Source: Haematobia irritans (Eukaryota > Arthropoda > Insecta > Diptera > Muscidae). From it: a stretch of 64,000 nt of DNA. Below the pieces are notes generated by a model that was not told where the DNA came from, did no database searches, and worked only from the letters and a program-made list of their open reading frames with translations. Positions within the stretch are counted from its first letter, which is position 1. Every line of letters begins with the position of its first letter. Position numbers and translations under genes: made by a program. Shown one piece after another: positions 23,091 through 33,207 of the stretch. The DNA lies in NCBI RefSeq assembly GCF_050003625.1, contig NC_134401.1:67901629-67965628 (forward strand), given 5' to 3'.

Positions 23091-25110
23091 AGGTTGATAA
23101 AACTGGTACCACATATAGCTCTCGTCGAGTGCTATCAGAAACTACAGAAGTTATATTCCAAATTCATTTCAGATGCGAGAAATTTTGAAATTTTAGAAAT
23201 CTGGAATGGTCCGCTGTGCTGGAATGGAAAAAGATAGGTTAATGAAACTGGTACCACATATAGCCCTCGTCGAGAGCTATCAGAATATATACGTGTTGTA
23301 TTCCGAATCCATTTCAGATTCGAGCAATTTTGAATGTAAAGTTAAATGATAAAAATCTAAAGTGGTCCACTGTGCTGGATTACAAATAGATAGGTAAATG
23401 AAGCTGGTACCACATATAGGTCTTGTTGGGCGCTATTAGAATCTACAAGAGTTATATTCCGAATCCATTTCAGATTCGAGAAATTTTGACTCTAAAATTA
23501 AATTTTAAAAATGTAAAATGGCCCACTGTACTGGAATGGAAAAAGACAGGTCAATGAAACTGGTACCACATATAGCCCTCGTCGAGAGCTATCAGAATAT
23601 ATAAGCATTATAATTCAAGTCCATTTCAGATTCGAGAAATTTAATAAATATGAAATGGCCCACTGTGCTGGAATGGAGAACGATAGGCCACTGAAACTGG
23701 TTTCACATATAGCCCTCGTCGAGAGCTATTAGAATGTATAATCATTACATTCCAAATTCATTTCAAATTCAAGAAATTTTGAAATTAAAGTTAAATTTAA
23801 ATTTGAAAAAATATAAACTGGCCCACTGTGCTGGACGCGAAAAAGATAGGTCAATGAAACTTCTACCACATATAGCCCTTGTCGAGTGCTATAAGAATCT
23901 ATAGGCATTATATTCCGAATCCATTTCAGATTCGAGAAATTTAGAAATTAAAGTTAAATTTTAAAAGTCTGAAATGGCCCACTGTGCTGTGGAATGGGGG
24001 AAAGATAGGTCACTGAAACTGGTACCACATATAGCCTTCGTCGAGAGGTATCAGAATATATAATTGCTATATTCTAAATTTATTTCGAAATATTGTCAAA
24101 ATTAGAAATAAAATAGACATATTTTCCTTTTGAAATTTACCTCTGTGACTGCGTAAACCTCGCTGTTATTAATATAACATAACATACTTTACTCTGAGAG
24201 TCGCTCTCTTGATTCGACTCTCAACAGATGTTGTGAAAATAACATAGCAGTGTCTCACCATTATATCATGAATTTTTGAAGTTAAATTTTAAAATAGAAA
24301 AATTAAATATTTTCAAAATCGTAAAAAGATAGGCGAATGAAATTAACGTCAATGATAGCTCTTATCTAGACCTATCAGAATATATAAGCATCATATTACA
24401 AATCCATTTCAGATTCGAGAAATTTTGAATGTGAATTAAAATTTTAAAAATCTCAAATGACCCACTGTGGTGGACACGAAAAAGATAGGTTAATGAAACT
24501 AGTACCATATATAACCCTGGTCGAGAGCTATTAGTATATATAAGCATTATATTCCAAATCCATTTCAGAATCGAGAAATTTTGAAATTAAAGTTAAATTT
24601 TAAAAGTCTCAAAGGGCCCACTGTGCTGGAATGGGGAAAGATAGGTTAATGAAACTGGTACCACATATATAGTCGAGAGCTATTAGAATATATAAGCATT
24701 ATATTCCAAATCCATTTCAGATTCGAGAAATTTTGAAATTAAAGTTAAATTTTAAAAATCAAAAATGGCTCACTGTGCTAGAATGGGGAAAGATAGGTTA
24801 ATGAAACTGGTACCACATATAGCCCTCGTCGAGAGCTATTAGAATATATAAGCATTATATTCCAAATCCATTTCAGATTCGAGAAATTTTGAAATTAAAG
24901 TTAAATTTTAAAAATCAAAAATGGCTCACTGTGCTGGATCTGAAAAAGATAGGTTCATAAAACTGGTACCATATATAGCCCTCGTCGAGAGCTATCAGAA
25001 TACATACGCGTTGTATTCCGAATCCATTTCAGATTCGAGAAATTTTGAAATTAAGTTAAATTTTAAAAACCTCAAATAGCCCACTGTGCTGGAATGGAGA
25101 AAGATAGGTC
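23091..25110 (+). repeat. FB1 outer tandem array, ~155-bp period, left arm only
   Basis: About 13 diverged units, each with GAAACTGGTACCACATATAG, CCTCGTCGAGAGCTATCAGA, CCATTTCAGATTCGAGAAAT and GGCCCACTGTGCTGGAATGG. One junction near 24100-24300 is disturbed by unrelated sequence. The matching position of the right arm (near 29609) has no unit at all, so the array expanded on one side or was lost from the other. Confidence 0.8.
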
Positions 25111-25380
25111 AATGAAACATGTAAGGGAAAATAAATCCGTATATGAAAATTCGTTTCAGCGGAACCTATATGTGAAAAAATGAGTTATATACGAATAATT
25201 TTGTTTTTTGCGATATAATCCTCCGTAGAAATTGGCACAAATTGGCCAAACGGGAAGAGATAGAAAAGCCAAATTTTAACCAAAGATAAACTGAAACGAT
25301 AGCTTTCGATTGACATTAAAACCTTTTGCCAGAAATCTTCCTAATCGGAGTAATGTTGCATATACGAAACAGAGAGAAAA

Positions 25381-26690
25381 GTGACCACTGTGGCCAAATG
25401 GAAAAAGATGGGGTTCCAGATTTATATGTGAAAGATAGATCTTTTAGTGCTCTATCCGATGGTAAAAACGGATATTGCGAAATGTGTTTGGGAGTCTCAA
25501 TATATGGCTTGGAAAAAAGTGGACGCACTTCACCTCAAGAGAAAAGTGACCACTGTGGCCAAATGGAAAAAGATGGGGTTCCAGATTTATATGTGAAAGA
25601 TAGATCTTTTAGTGCTCTATCCGATGGTAAAAACGGATACAGCTAAATGTGTTTGGGAGTCTCAATATATGGCTTGGAAAAAAGTGGACGCACTTCACCT
25701 CAAGAGAAAAGTGACCACTGTGGCCAAATGGAAAAAGATGGGGTTCCAGATTTATATGTGAAAGATAGATCTTTTAGTGCTCTATCCGATGGTAAAAACG
25801 GATACAGCTAAATGTGTTTGGGAGTCTCAATATATGGCTTGGAAAAAAGTGGACGCACTTCACCTCAAGAGAAAAGTGACCACTGTGGCCAAATGGAAAA
25901 AGATGGGGTTCCAGATTTATATGTGAAAGATAGATCTTTTAGTGCTCTATCCGATGGTAAACACGGACACAGCTAAATGTGTTTGGGAGTCTCAATATAT
26001 GGCTTGGAAAAAAGTGGACGCACTGCTCCTGGAGAGAAAAGTGACCACTGTGGCCAAATGGAAAAAGATGGGGTTCCAGATTTATATGTGAAAGATAGAT
26101 CTTTTAGTGCTCTATCCGATGGTAAAAACGGATACAGCCAAATGTGTTTGGGAGTCTCAATATATGGCTTGGAAAAAAGTGGACGCACTGCTCCTGGAGA
26201 GAAAAGTGACCACTGTGGCCAAATGGAAAAAGATGGGGTTCCAGATTTATATGTGAAAGATAGATCTTTTAGTGCTCTATCCGATGGTAAAAACGGATAC
26301 AGCTAAATATGTTTGGGAGTCTCAATATATGGCTTGGAAAAAAGTGGACGCACTTCACCTCAAGAGAAAAGTGACCACTGTGGCCAAATGGAAAAAGATA
26401 GGATTCCAGATTTATATGTGAAAGATAGATCTTTTAGTGCTCTATCCGATGGTAAAAACGGATATTGCGAAATGTGTTTGGGAGTCTCAATATATGGCTT
26501 GGAAAAAAGTGGACGCACTTCACCTCAAGAGAAAAGTGACCACTGTGGCCAAATGGAAAAAGATAGGATTCCAGATTTATATGTGAAAGATAGATCTTTT
26601 AGTGCTCTATCCGATGGTAAAAACGGATATTGCGAAATGTGTTTGAGAGCCTCAATATATGGGTTGGAAAAAAATGGGGGCACTGCTCAT
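25381..26690 (+). repeat. FB1 inner tandem array, 165-bp period, 8 units
   Basis: GTGACCACTGTGGCCAAATG starts at 25381, 25546, 25711, 25876, 26041, 26206, 26371 and 26536, an exact 165-base period with very little divergence. As 165 is a multiple of three, the + frame repeats a 55-residue phrase (MCLGVSIYGLEKSGRT..., DHCGQMEKDG, YVKDRSFSALSDGKNGY). The minus strand is also open. Some units end in TAA and some in TGCGAA. I regard this as a satellite-like array, not a gene. Confidence 0.85.
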
Positions 26691-27399
26691 AGAGAAAAAT
26701 AGAAAAGATGGGGTTCCATTCACAGAAATATCACTAAAATATTTTAAATTGAAAACGCAATCATTTAAAAAATTAACTTCTTAATAAAATTCAAAAATAT
26801 TGTAAACAAAATGAGTGAATGTTTCTTAACACTTTGATTCAATAAAAAAATTTTCTCGGAAATAAACATACATACACATTAAAAAAAAGATTACTTGGAT
26901 CCAGAGATTTTGACCTTCCCTTAAGTATTTTGGTATTGATTCCGAGCCAAAGATGCGGTTTCTTTAAAATAAAGAAATCTCATTTATCAAATTTTTCATT
27001 TTCTTTTCGCAGTTTATTAATAATAGTACTCACGTACAAACAAATGCCAGTTAAAAAATCCAAATTGTAAATCCAAAAACTTTAAACCAAAGACGTTAAA
27101 TCCTCAAAATAAGTCTTGGCCTATATTTGAAGCGTTTTTACCTTAAACCTAAAGTTTCAATATTTCAGTTAATTTAAGGACAATATCTTCAAATAAAAAA
27201 TTCGTTTCTTTACATTAAGGAAAATTTGCATTAGTTCAAAGAAGAATATTAATTCATCTAACCGACAATTAATTATAAATAAATTAAAATTGGAACAAAA
27301 AACAAATAATTTCCTCAATTAAAAACTTAAAACTTAACGTATCTGCCACGTAAAGCGAGATCTAGAATATTTCGACCAAAATCAGTAAAATTTTTAATT
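26691..27399. other. FB1 loop, unassigned part
   Basis: A/T-rich sequence. Bases 26895-26960 (GGATCCAGAGATTTTGACCT ... GATTCCGAGCCAAAGATGCGG) match 11385-11475, so a MITE-like fragment is present. No protein frame. Confidence 0.4.
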
Positions 27400-28360
27400 C
27401 AAATAGAATATTAATTAACAAGTTCCGAAGAAATCAAGTAATTCAAATAATTTGCCCAAACATTTATATGTTTGATCTCTTCCAATATATAATATGTTTG
27501 AAAGCATATTGGTCTAAACAATATATGTTTGGGTAGTCTAAGTTCCAAACATTTTGTATTTTTGCATCCAAATTCAATAATGTTGTCTTCCAAAAAACAA
27601 TATGTTATTATGTGAACATATAATATGTTTGGAAGCATTTTGCACCCAAAAATATTATATGCATACAAAAAATTCTCCCAAACAATATTGTGCTCAAAAT
27701 TTTATTTATTTATTTATATATTTACAATCATAATGAATTATGAAAATAAACAGGTAATATAGGTGCTAACAACATAGGTTTTCGACCTGAATGCTCAAAA
27801 TTTTGTTTCTGCCTAATTGTATATTCCCCCACATCTTTCTCACTTCCACGAGATTTTTTAGTTCTTAGCACCTTTTTCTGTAATACAAACATTGTAGAAG
27901 AAATTATTCAATTGTATGATTTTTTATTTTTTTTATTTTAATTTTACCTTTTGCCGGACGGGGATTCGAACAGCGGACCACACAGTTTGTAAGGATCAAA
28001 GAAGTAGCTGACCAATTGCCCAAGGAAAAATAAAATGTTAATTTTGTAATAACAAGCAACAACCACCAACTTAATTCAATATCGCTCCCTGTTAAATAGC
28101 GCTCCAAGCTACTAAACACATATATGTTTATAGGCTATTTCTAAATTAATATATGTTTGCATCCAAGCATATTATATTTACAAACATTTTATGTCCCAAA
28201 CATAACATGTTCTAACATATTAACATATATGTCCCAAACATGTTATGCTAGTTTATGACAATTATATGCTTGCACTCAAAAATATTGTGTTTAAAAATTT
28301 GTGTTCCAAACATATACTGTTTATAGCCAAACATATGAAAAACAGTCTTTTTCATCCGTG
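27400..28360 (-). mobile_element. ATATGTTT-rich element copy with tRNA-like core
   Basis: Read on the minus strand from 28360 it starts CACGGATGAAAAAGACTGTT and TTTCATATGTTT, parallel to the element at 29706-31499 (CACTGTTAGAAAAATATGTT). TA lies next to the end at 28361. It holds a tRNA-like segment at 27949-28030, a block AAAAAATCTCGTGGAAGTGA, and many ATATGTTTGG words. The distal end is not sharply defined. It is probably a TA-inserting, non-autonomous DNA element. Confidence 0.5.
27949..28030 (-). repeat. tRNA-like (SINE-type) segment
   Basis: On the minus strand: TTGGGCAATTGGTCAGCTAC (A-box region), later GTTCGAATCCCCGTCCGGCA (B-box GTTCGAATCC), then AAAGGTAAAAT. The cloverleaf is degenerate and there is no clean acceptor pairing, so it is not a working tRNA gene. 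The same segment occurs at 31128-31203 in the sister element. Confidence 0.55.
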
Positions 28361-28369
28361 TATAGTCTA

Positions 28370-28725
28370 GGTCGTCGTGAAATGTGCGGTCGATCTACCT
28401 ATCTCCGTATGGTGAAATCACACTAACTTCTGAACAAAACAAGTTATCGACTTGAAACTTGGCGTAAGTAGTTGTTATTCATGTAGGCCGGATGGTATTG
28501 CAAATGGGCCATATCTGACCACATTTAGGTATAGCCCTTATATAAACCGATCCCCAGATTTGATTTCCGCAGCCTTGTGAAACACCAAATTTCAGATACG
28601 GTTAAAATTTAGTACGTGAAATTAGTGTGTGGTCTCCAACCATCATGAACAAATTAGTCCATATCAGTTCAGTATCATATCATAATTATATATAGCCCCC
28701 ATATAAACCGTTATTCAAAACCATA
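28370..28725 (+). repeat. Helentron-like body fragment within FB1
   Basis: GTGAAATCACACTAACTTCT, CGACTTGAAACTTGGCGTAA, GTAGGCCGGATGGTATTGCA and AGCCCCCATATAAACCG match the minus strand of 15640-15900. It leads directly into the inverted 165-bp array, so the arm seems to have been built on, or captured, part of a Helentron-like copy. The same join is present at 33208-33440. Confidence 0.55.
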
Positions 28726-29350
28726 TATTGTGACTCCCAAACACATTTAGCTGTATCCGTTTTTACCATCGGATAGAGCACTAAAAGATCTATCTTTCAC
28801 ATATAAATCTGGAACCCCATCTTTTTCCATTTGGCCACAGTGGTCACTTTTCTCTCCAGGAGCAGTGCGTCCACTTTTTTCCAAGCCATATATTGAGACT
28901 CCCAAACACATTTAGCTGTATCCATTTTTACCATCGAATAGAGCACTAAAAGATCTATCTTTCACATATAAATCTGGAACTCCATCTTTTTCCATTTGGC
29001 CACAGTGGTCACTTTTCTCTCCAGGAGCTGTGCGTCCACTTTTTTCCAAGCCATATATTGAGACTCCCAAACACATTTCGCAATATCCGTTTTTACCATC
29101 GGATAGAGCACTAAAAGATCTATCTTTCACATATAAATGTGGAACCCCATCTTTTTCCATTTGGCCACAGTGGTCAATTTTCTCTCCAGGAGCAGTGCGT
29201 CCACTTTTTTCCAAGCCATATATTGAGACTCCCAAACACATTTAGCTGTATCCGTTTTTACCATCGGATAGAGCACGAAAAGATCTATCCTTCACATTTA
29301 AACTTGAACCCCATCTTTTTCCATTTGGCCACAGTGGTCACTTTTCTCTC
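28726..29350 (-). repeat. FB1 inner array, inverted copy, ~4 units of 165 bp
   Basis: CAGTGGTCACTTTTCTCTCC or a close variant occurs at about 28841, 29006, 29171 and 29336, the complement of the left array with the same 165-base period. There are four units here against eight in the left arm. Confidence 0.85.
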
Positions 29351-29705
29351 TGTTTCGTATATGCAACATTACTCCGATTAGGAAGATTTCTGGCAAAAGG
29401 TTTTCATTCCAATCGAAAGCTATCGTTTCAGTTTATCTTTGTTTAAAATTTGGCTTTTCTATCTCTTCCCGTTTTGCCAATTTATGCCAATTTCTACGGA
29501 GGATTATATCGCAAAAAAAATTTATTCGTATATAACTCATTTTTTGACATATAGGTGGCGCTGAAACGAATTTTCATATACGGATTTATTTTCCCTTACA
29601 TTTCACCTATCTATCTCCAATTTCATACTTTAAACAAATCAATTTATTACCACTTATTTTTGCAAACAGTCATTCTTTAACATTTCTGAGATATATATTC
29701 CTACA
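29351..29705 (-). repeat. FB1 inner arm, right side
   Basis: The complement of 25111-25380 (CGATAGCTTTCG, CGGAGGATTATATCGC, TTTTCATATACGGATTTATT) followed directly by the complement of 22990-23090 (CCTATCTATCTCCAATTTCA). The ~155-bp array that separates these two segments on the left is absent here. Confidence 0.8.
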
Positions 29706-30938
29706 CTGTTAGAAAAATATGTTTTTCATATGATCCGATATAAACAAAATGTGTTTCGGGCACGATTTTAAACCACAATATATTTAAGTGCGAACATGTA
29801 ATTTTCCTAAACTAACACTAAATGTTTGGGACATCTATGTTAATATGTTAGAATATATTATGTTTGGGGCATGAATGTTTCATAAAAATCATATGTGTGA
29901 ATACAAACATATATAAATTTACAAATTTCAACAAAACATACATATGTTGTGATATTTTATTGAAAGCGACAGAGAGAGTATAGAGAGAAATAGAGATGGA
30001 AACCGGGAGAGTTGACGAAAGATATCAATATAACACAGCAAAAGAGTCAAAAGAGAACAATTTCTGTGAAACCGCTTGTATGTTGTTTCGGAAAACTGTT
30101 TTATGATAAGGCCAAAAATTTGATATGTTTAAGTCTAAATATTATTTAATTTGAATAAAGAGAATATACATTCCGAACCAAGAGAATAGACATTTGACAA
30201 ACAGCTTATGTTTTCGCCTTGAGAGCAGCAATTTATGTATGTGTGGACATGTGTTTTGTTTATCATTTTGGCATTACTTTTTTCTTGGTTCGTTAAAAGA
30301 AATTAGGGGTCTTCATAAAAATAACGAAAGGGCACTATACTCTTTTTAGAGTTGGGACGGTAAAATGAAATAAGGAGGAAATAGTGAAAAATTACACAGT
30401 AAAATGTAAAAAAACAAAGTTTAGTTTCTCTTTATTAAAAAGTAGTCCACGAGGAGTTGACGGACACCATCAAATATAAAAGCGGGCATTAAGTTCGACT
30501 TTTACAGCTAAAACAATTTAAAAAGTTTATTTTCTTTAAAATGAATTATTAAAGAAAAATAAAAGGAATTTTAGAGCGATGGTGTTAAATATTAGTAAAA
30601 AACTGTTCACTCCTAAATAAATTTATGTTTATATTATAAAATTATGTATGTATGTTTATACTCGACTCCACGTTCTTCTTTGTTAGTTTTTGAATTCCTT
30701 CCAAATTTTAAAGTTTTGTACAAAAACAGTTTTTTATTATAAGATTGTTTTTTTTTTTTGCAATAAAAAATAATATTTTATCCAAAAATCATTCAATTTC
30801 GTTTATATCAAGCACTGTTACTGACTATAAATCTTTAATAACGCACATTTCGATGTTTCATTTAAAAAAATTAATATAGTATAAATATAAATGTGTAAAT
30901 TAAAAAAAAAAAAAAAAAAAACAAAACAAAAAAATGTT

Positions 30939-31010
30939 CGGTCGGAGCAGGGATTGAACCCACGACCCTTTGCATGCAAGGCAGACATGCTAACCACTGC
31001 TCCACGTGGC
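30939..31010 (-). mobile_element. tRNA-headed SINE fragment
   Basis: On the minus strand: GCCACGTGGAGCAGTGGTTA, GCATGTCTGCCTTGCATGCA, GTCGTGGGTTCAATCCCTGC, then CGACCGAACA. A box (AGTGGTTAGCA) and B box (GGGTTCAATCC) are clear. The head matches those at 35811-35883 and 37519-37597. A T-rich tract follows on this strand. It lacks the rest of the SINE body. Confidence 0.65.
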
Positions 31011-31127
31011 AAACAAATGTATGTTTCTGTTAAATAATGTTATGTTTGCATGGGCTCGTGGGCGCTGCAAACTATGCTATATAAATGTAACTTAAAACGA
31101 TAATTATCTACTGGTGACTATAACAGC

Positions 31128-31203
31128 TACGTAGCCCAGTGGATAGTGTGTTGGCTTACAAACTGTATGGTCCTCGGTTCGATTCTCCGTGCAGGCGAAA
31201 GGT
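31128..31203 (+). repeat. tRNA-like (SINE-type) segment
   Basis: GTAGCCCAGTGGATAGTGTG (A-box region), GGCTTACAAACTGTATGGTC, CTCGGTTCGATTCTCCGTGC (B box GGTTCGATTC), then GGTAAAATTT. It parallels 27949-28030 and sits at the same relative place in its host element, so it moved as part of that element. Not a functional tRNA gene. Confidence 0.55.
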
Positions 31204-31499
31204 AAAATTTAAAAAATTTATAAAAGTGAATAATTTCTTCAACATTATTTGTATTACAGAGAAAGGTGCCAATAACTAAAAAATTTCGTGGAAGTGAAAA
31301 TTACGAGTATGTTAGGGAATGAGCACAATCGTGTTTGGGAAAAATTCTTCCAAGCATATAATATTTTTGGCTCAAAATGCTTCCAAACATATAATATGTT
31401 CACATAAAACAAACATATTAATGTTTCGGCAGTATGCAATAATATATGTGCTTCCTGCAAAATATGTTTGGAACATATGTTAAAGAAGCGATTTTTTTT

Positions 31500-31739
31500 G
31501 AGGGTGTAATATTCCTTTAAGTTAGTTATTACTCATTGTGTTTCCTATTATTATTGAGTTGTTTTTTTTTTTTAATTGTAATGCACATACAACGCCATTT
31601 TTTAAGTTTTAATCTAAAATTAAATTCAAATGTCCAATTTTTTTACATAAAAGAGCTCTGTTAACCGTTAACATAGCTCTGTTAACTTGTTAAAATTGCT
31701 CTGTTAAAGTTAAATTTTAAAATTTATCTTCACACACAT
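31500..31739 (-). repeat. FB1 right terminal inverted repeat
   Basis: The complement of 22771-23000: from TAATATTCCTTTAAGTTAGT at the inner side, through GAGCTCTGTTAACCGTTAAC, to ATTTATCTTCACACACAT at the end. Differences from the left arm are few (for example AAAGAGATGTG on the left against ACAGAGCTATG). Confidence 0.8.
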
Positions 31740-31748
31740 TCTTGAACA

Positions 31749-31876
31749 GTCAATCCCAGTCAGAAAAAAAAACCATCGGAAAAGCGTTGTAAAAGCATTG
31801 TAAACGGTTGATACACGGTGGGAAAAAGAGTTGTTACAACCCCAAAATGATAACATCGTTCTACGGTGTATCGATT
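31749..31876. other. Short spacer between FB1 and FB2
   Basis: Begins with the last visible copia bases (GTCAATCCCAGTCAG), then a run of A and GTTGATACACGGTG/CTACGGTGTATCG, an inverted word pair suggesting another small repeat. No gene. Confidence 0.4.
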
Positions 31877-33207
31877 ATGTGTGTGCAGATAAATTCAAAT
31901 TTAAAATTGCGGCAGGGGCCTTAGCCGAGACACAAACCAGCACCTTCAAAGCAATTTTAAATTCGAATTTAATTTTACAAATTGATCATTTTTTTTGGAA
32001 ATGCTAAGAATTTTTAAATGGAATTTGACAGAATTCGTTGAAGACGGTCGTAAGTATCCTTAATTCGAACAAATTTAATCAAAATATAACTTAGAAACAG
32101 GGAAAATTAAAATGTTGTTTAACAAAAAGGGACCATTGTGCGAAAACCGTTCAAGGTTCCAAAACGAAACTACCACCATTGGATAGGTCTTAGTGCGTAC
32201 TATTTAAATTCGAAATAATTTCATTAGAAAAGTATTTCAAATAGCGGAAAATTGAAAAATATTTTCCGATTGAATTTACATCAACGGGACCACTGTGCGA
32301 AAACCGTTCGGGGTTCCAAAACGAAACTACCACCTTTGGATAGGCCGTAGTGCGTTCTATTCAAATTCGAATTACTTTCATTAGAAAAGTATTTCAGAAA
32401 GCGGAAAATTGAAAAATATTTTCCGAGTGAATTTACATCAACGGGACCACTGTGCGAAAACTGTTCGGGGTTCCAAGACGATACTACCACCGTTGGATAG
32501 GTCTTAGTGCGTACTATTCAAATTCGAAATAATTTTATTAGAAAAGTATTTCAGAAAGCGGAAAATTGAAAAATATTTTCCGAGTGAATTTACATCAACG
32601 GGGCCACTGTGCGAAAACCGTTCGGGGTTTCAAGACGAAACTACTACCGTTGGATAGGTCTTAGTGCGTACTATTTAAATTCGAAATAATTTCATTAGAA
32701 AAGTATTTCAGAAAGCGGAAAATTGAACAATATTTTCCGAGTGAATTTACATTTTCATTAGAAAAGTATTTCAGAAAGCGGAAAATTTAAAAATATTTTC
32801 CGAGTGAATTTACATCAACGGGGCCACTGTGCGAAAACCGTTCGGGGTTCCAAAACGAAACTATCACCGTTGGATAGGTCGTAGTGCGCTCTATTCAAAT
32901 TCGAATTAATTTCATTAGAAAAGTATTTCAGAAAGCGGAAAATTGAAAAATATTTTCCGAGTGAATTTACATCAACGGGACCACTGTGCGAAAACCGTTC
33001 GTTCCAAGACGATACTACCACCGTTGGATAGGTCTTAGTGCGTACTATTCAAATTCGAAATAATTTCATTAGAAAAGTATTTCAGAAAGCGGAAAATTTG
33101 TGCTATTTTTTTACATAAAAGAGCTCTGTTAACCGTTAACATAGCTCTGCTAACCTGTTAAAATTGCTCTGTTAAAGTTAAATTTTAAAATTTATCTTTA
33201 CACACAT
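31877..33207. mobile_element. FB2: rearranged foldback-family element
   Basis: The left end ATGTGTGTGCAGATAAATTC resembles FB1 and FB3. Bases 31921-31939 (TTAGCCGAGACACAAACCA) match the FB3 arms. The right end (33095-33207) is an FB1-type terminus with GAGCTCTGTTAACCGTTAAC and ATTTATCTTTACACACAT. Between them lies a ~158-bp array. There is no convincing 9-bp duplication (GTATCGATT against GTTATTGAT), so the element is probably a recombinant of two relatives. No coding sequence. Confidence 0.6.
32128..33085 (+). repeat. FB2 tandem array, ~158-bp period, ~6 units
   Basis: Units begin near 32130, 32287, 32446, 32602, 32820 and 32985 with GACCACTGTGCGAAAACCGT or a variant, and contain CGAAACTACCACCGTTGGAT, CTTAGTGCGTACTATT and AAAGTATTTCAGAAAGCGGA. 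One unit near 32750 has a partial internal duplication. Confidence 0.8.

Larger units (their letters stand above)
29706..31499 (+). mobile_element. ATATGTTT-rich element inserted in FB1 right arm
   Basis: The left FB1 arm reads ATATATTCCTAATATTCC (as complement). The right arm is interrupted between TTCCTA and ATATTCC by 1.8 kb that starts CACTGTTAGAAAAATATG and ends TTTTTTTTGAGGGTG, with TA at both edges. Related copies are at 27400-28360, 53530-53800 and, in part, 6165-6715. It contains two tRNA-like segments. No transposase frame. The TA duplication suggests Tc1/mariner-type mobilisation. Confidence 0.55.
22771..31739. mobile_element. FB1: 9-kb foldback element with 9-bp target duplication
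   Basis: The termini are long inverted repeats: ATGTGTGTGAAGATAAATTT at 22771 and its complement ending at 31739. The arms match for about 300 bases outside, and again in inner segments (25111-26690 against 28726-29608). TCTTGAACA flanks both sides exactly (22762-22770 and 31740-31748), and the split copia frame lies on both sides. Foldback structure, internal tandem arrays and a 9-bp duplication are the marks of Drosophila FB elements (MULE superfamily, FB-NOF). No transposase frame is visible. The loop (26.7-28.7 kb) and right arm have later insertions. Confidence 0.85.

Noticed and set aside
25326..26702. A gene coding for 55-residue peptide repeats
   Set aside because: Frames are open on both strands, stops occur in several units, the arrays are inverted in the other FB1 arm, and there is no start context or splice signal; a satellite array explains it. 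The codon-multiple period is reported as a finding only.
23091..33085. CRISPR-like arrays
   Set aside because: The repeats are 155-165 bp with no spacers, in eukaryotic DNA; they are transposon arm satellites.
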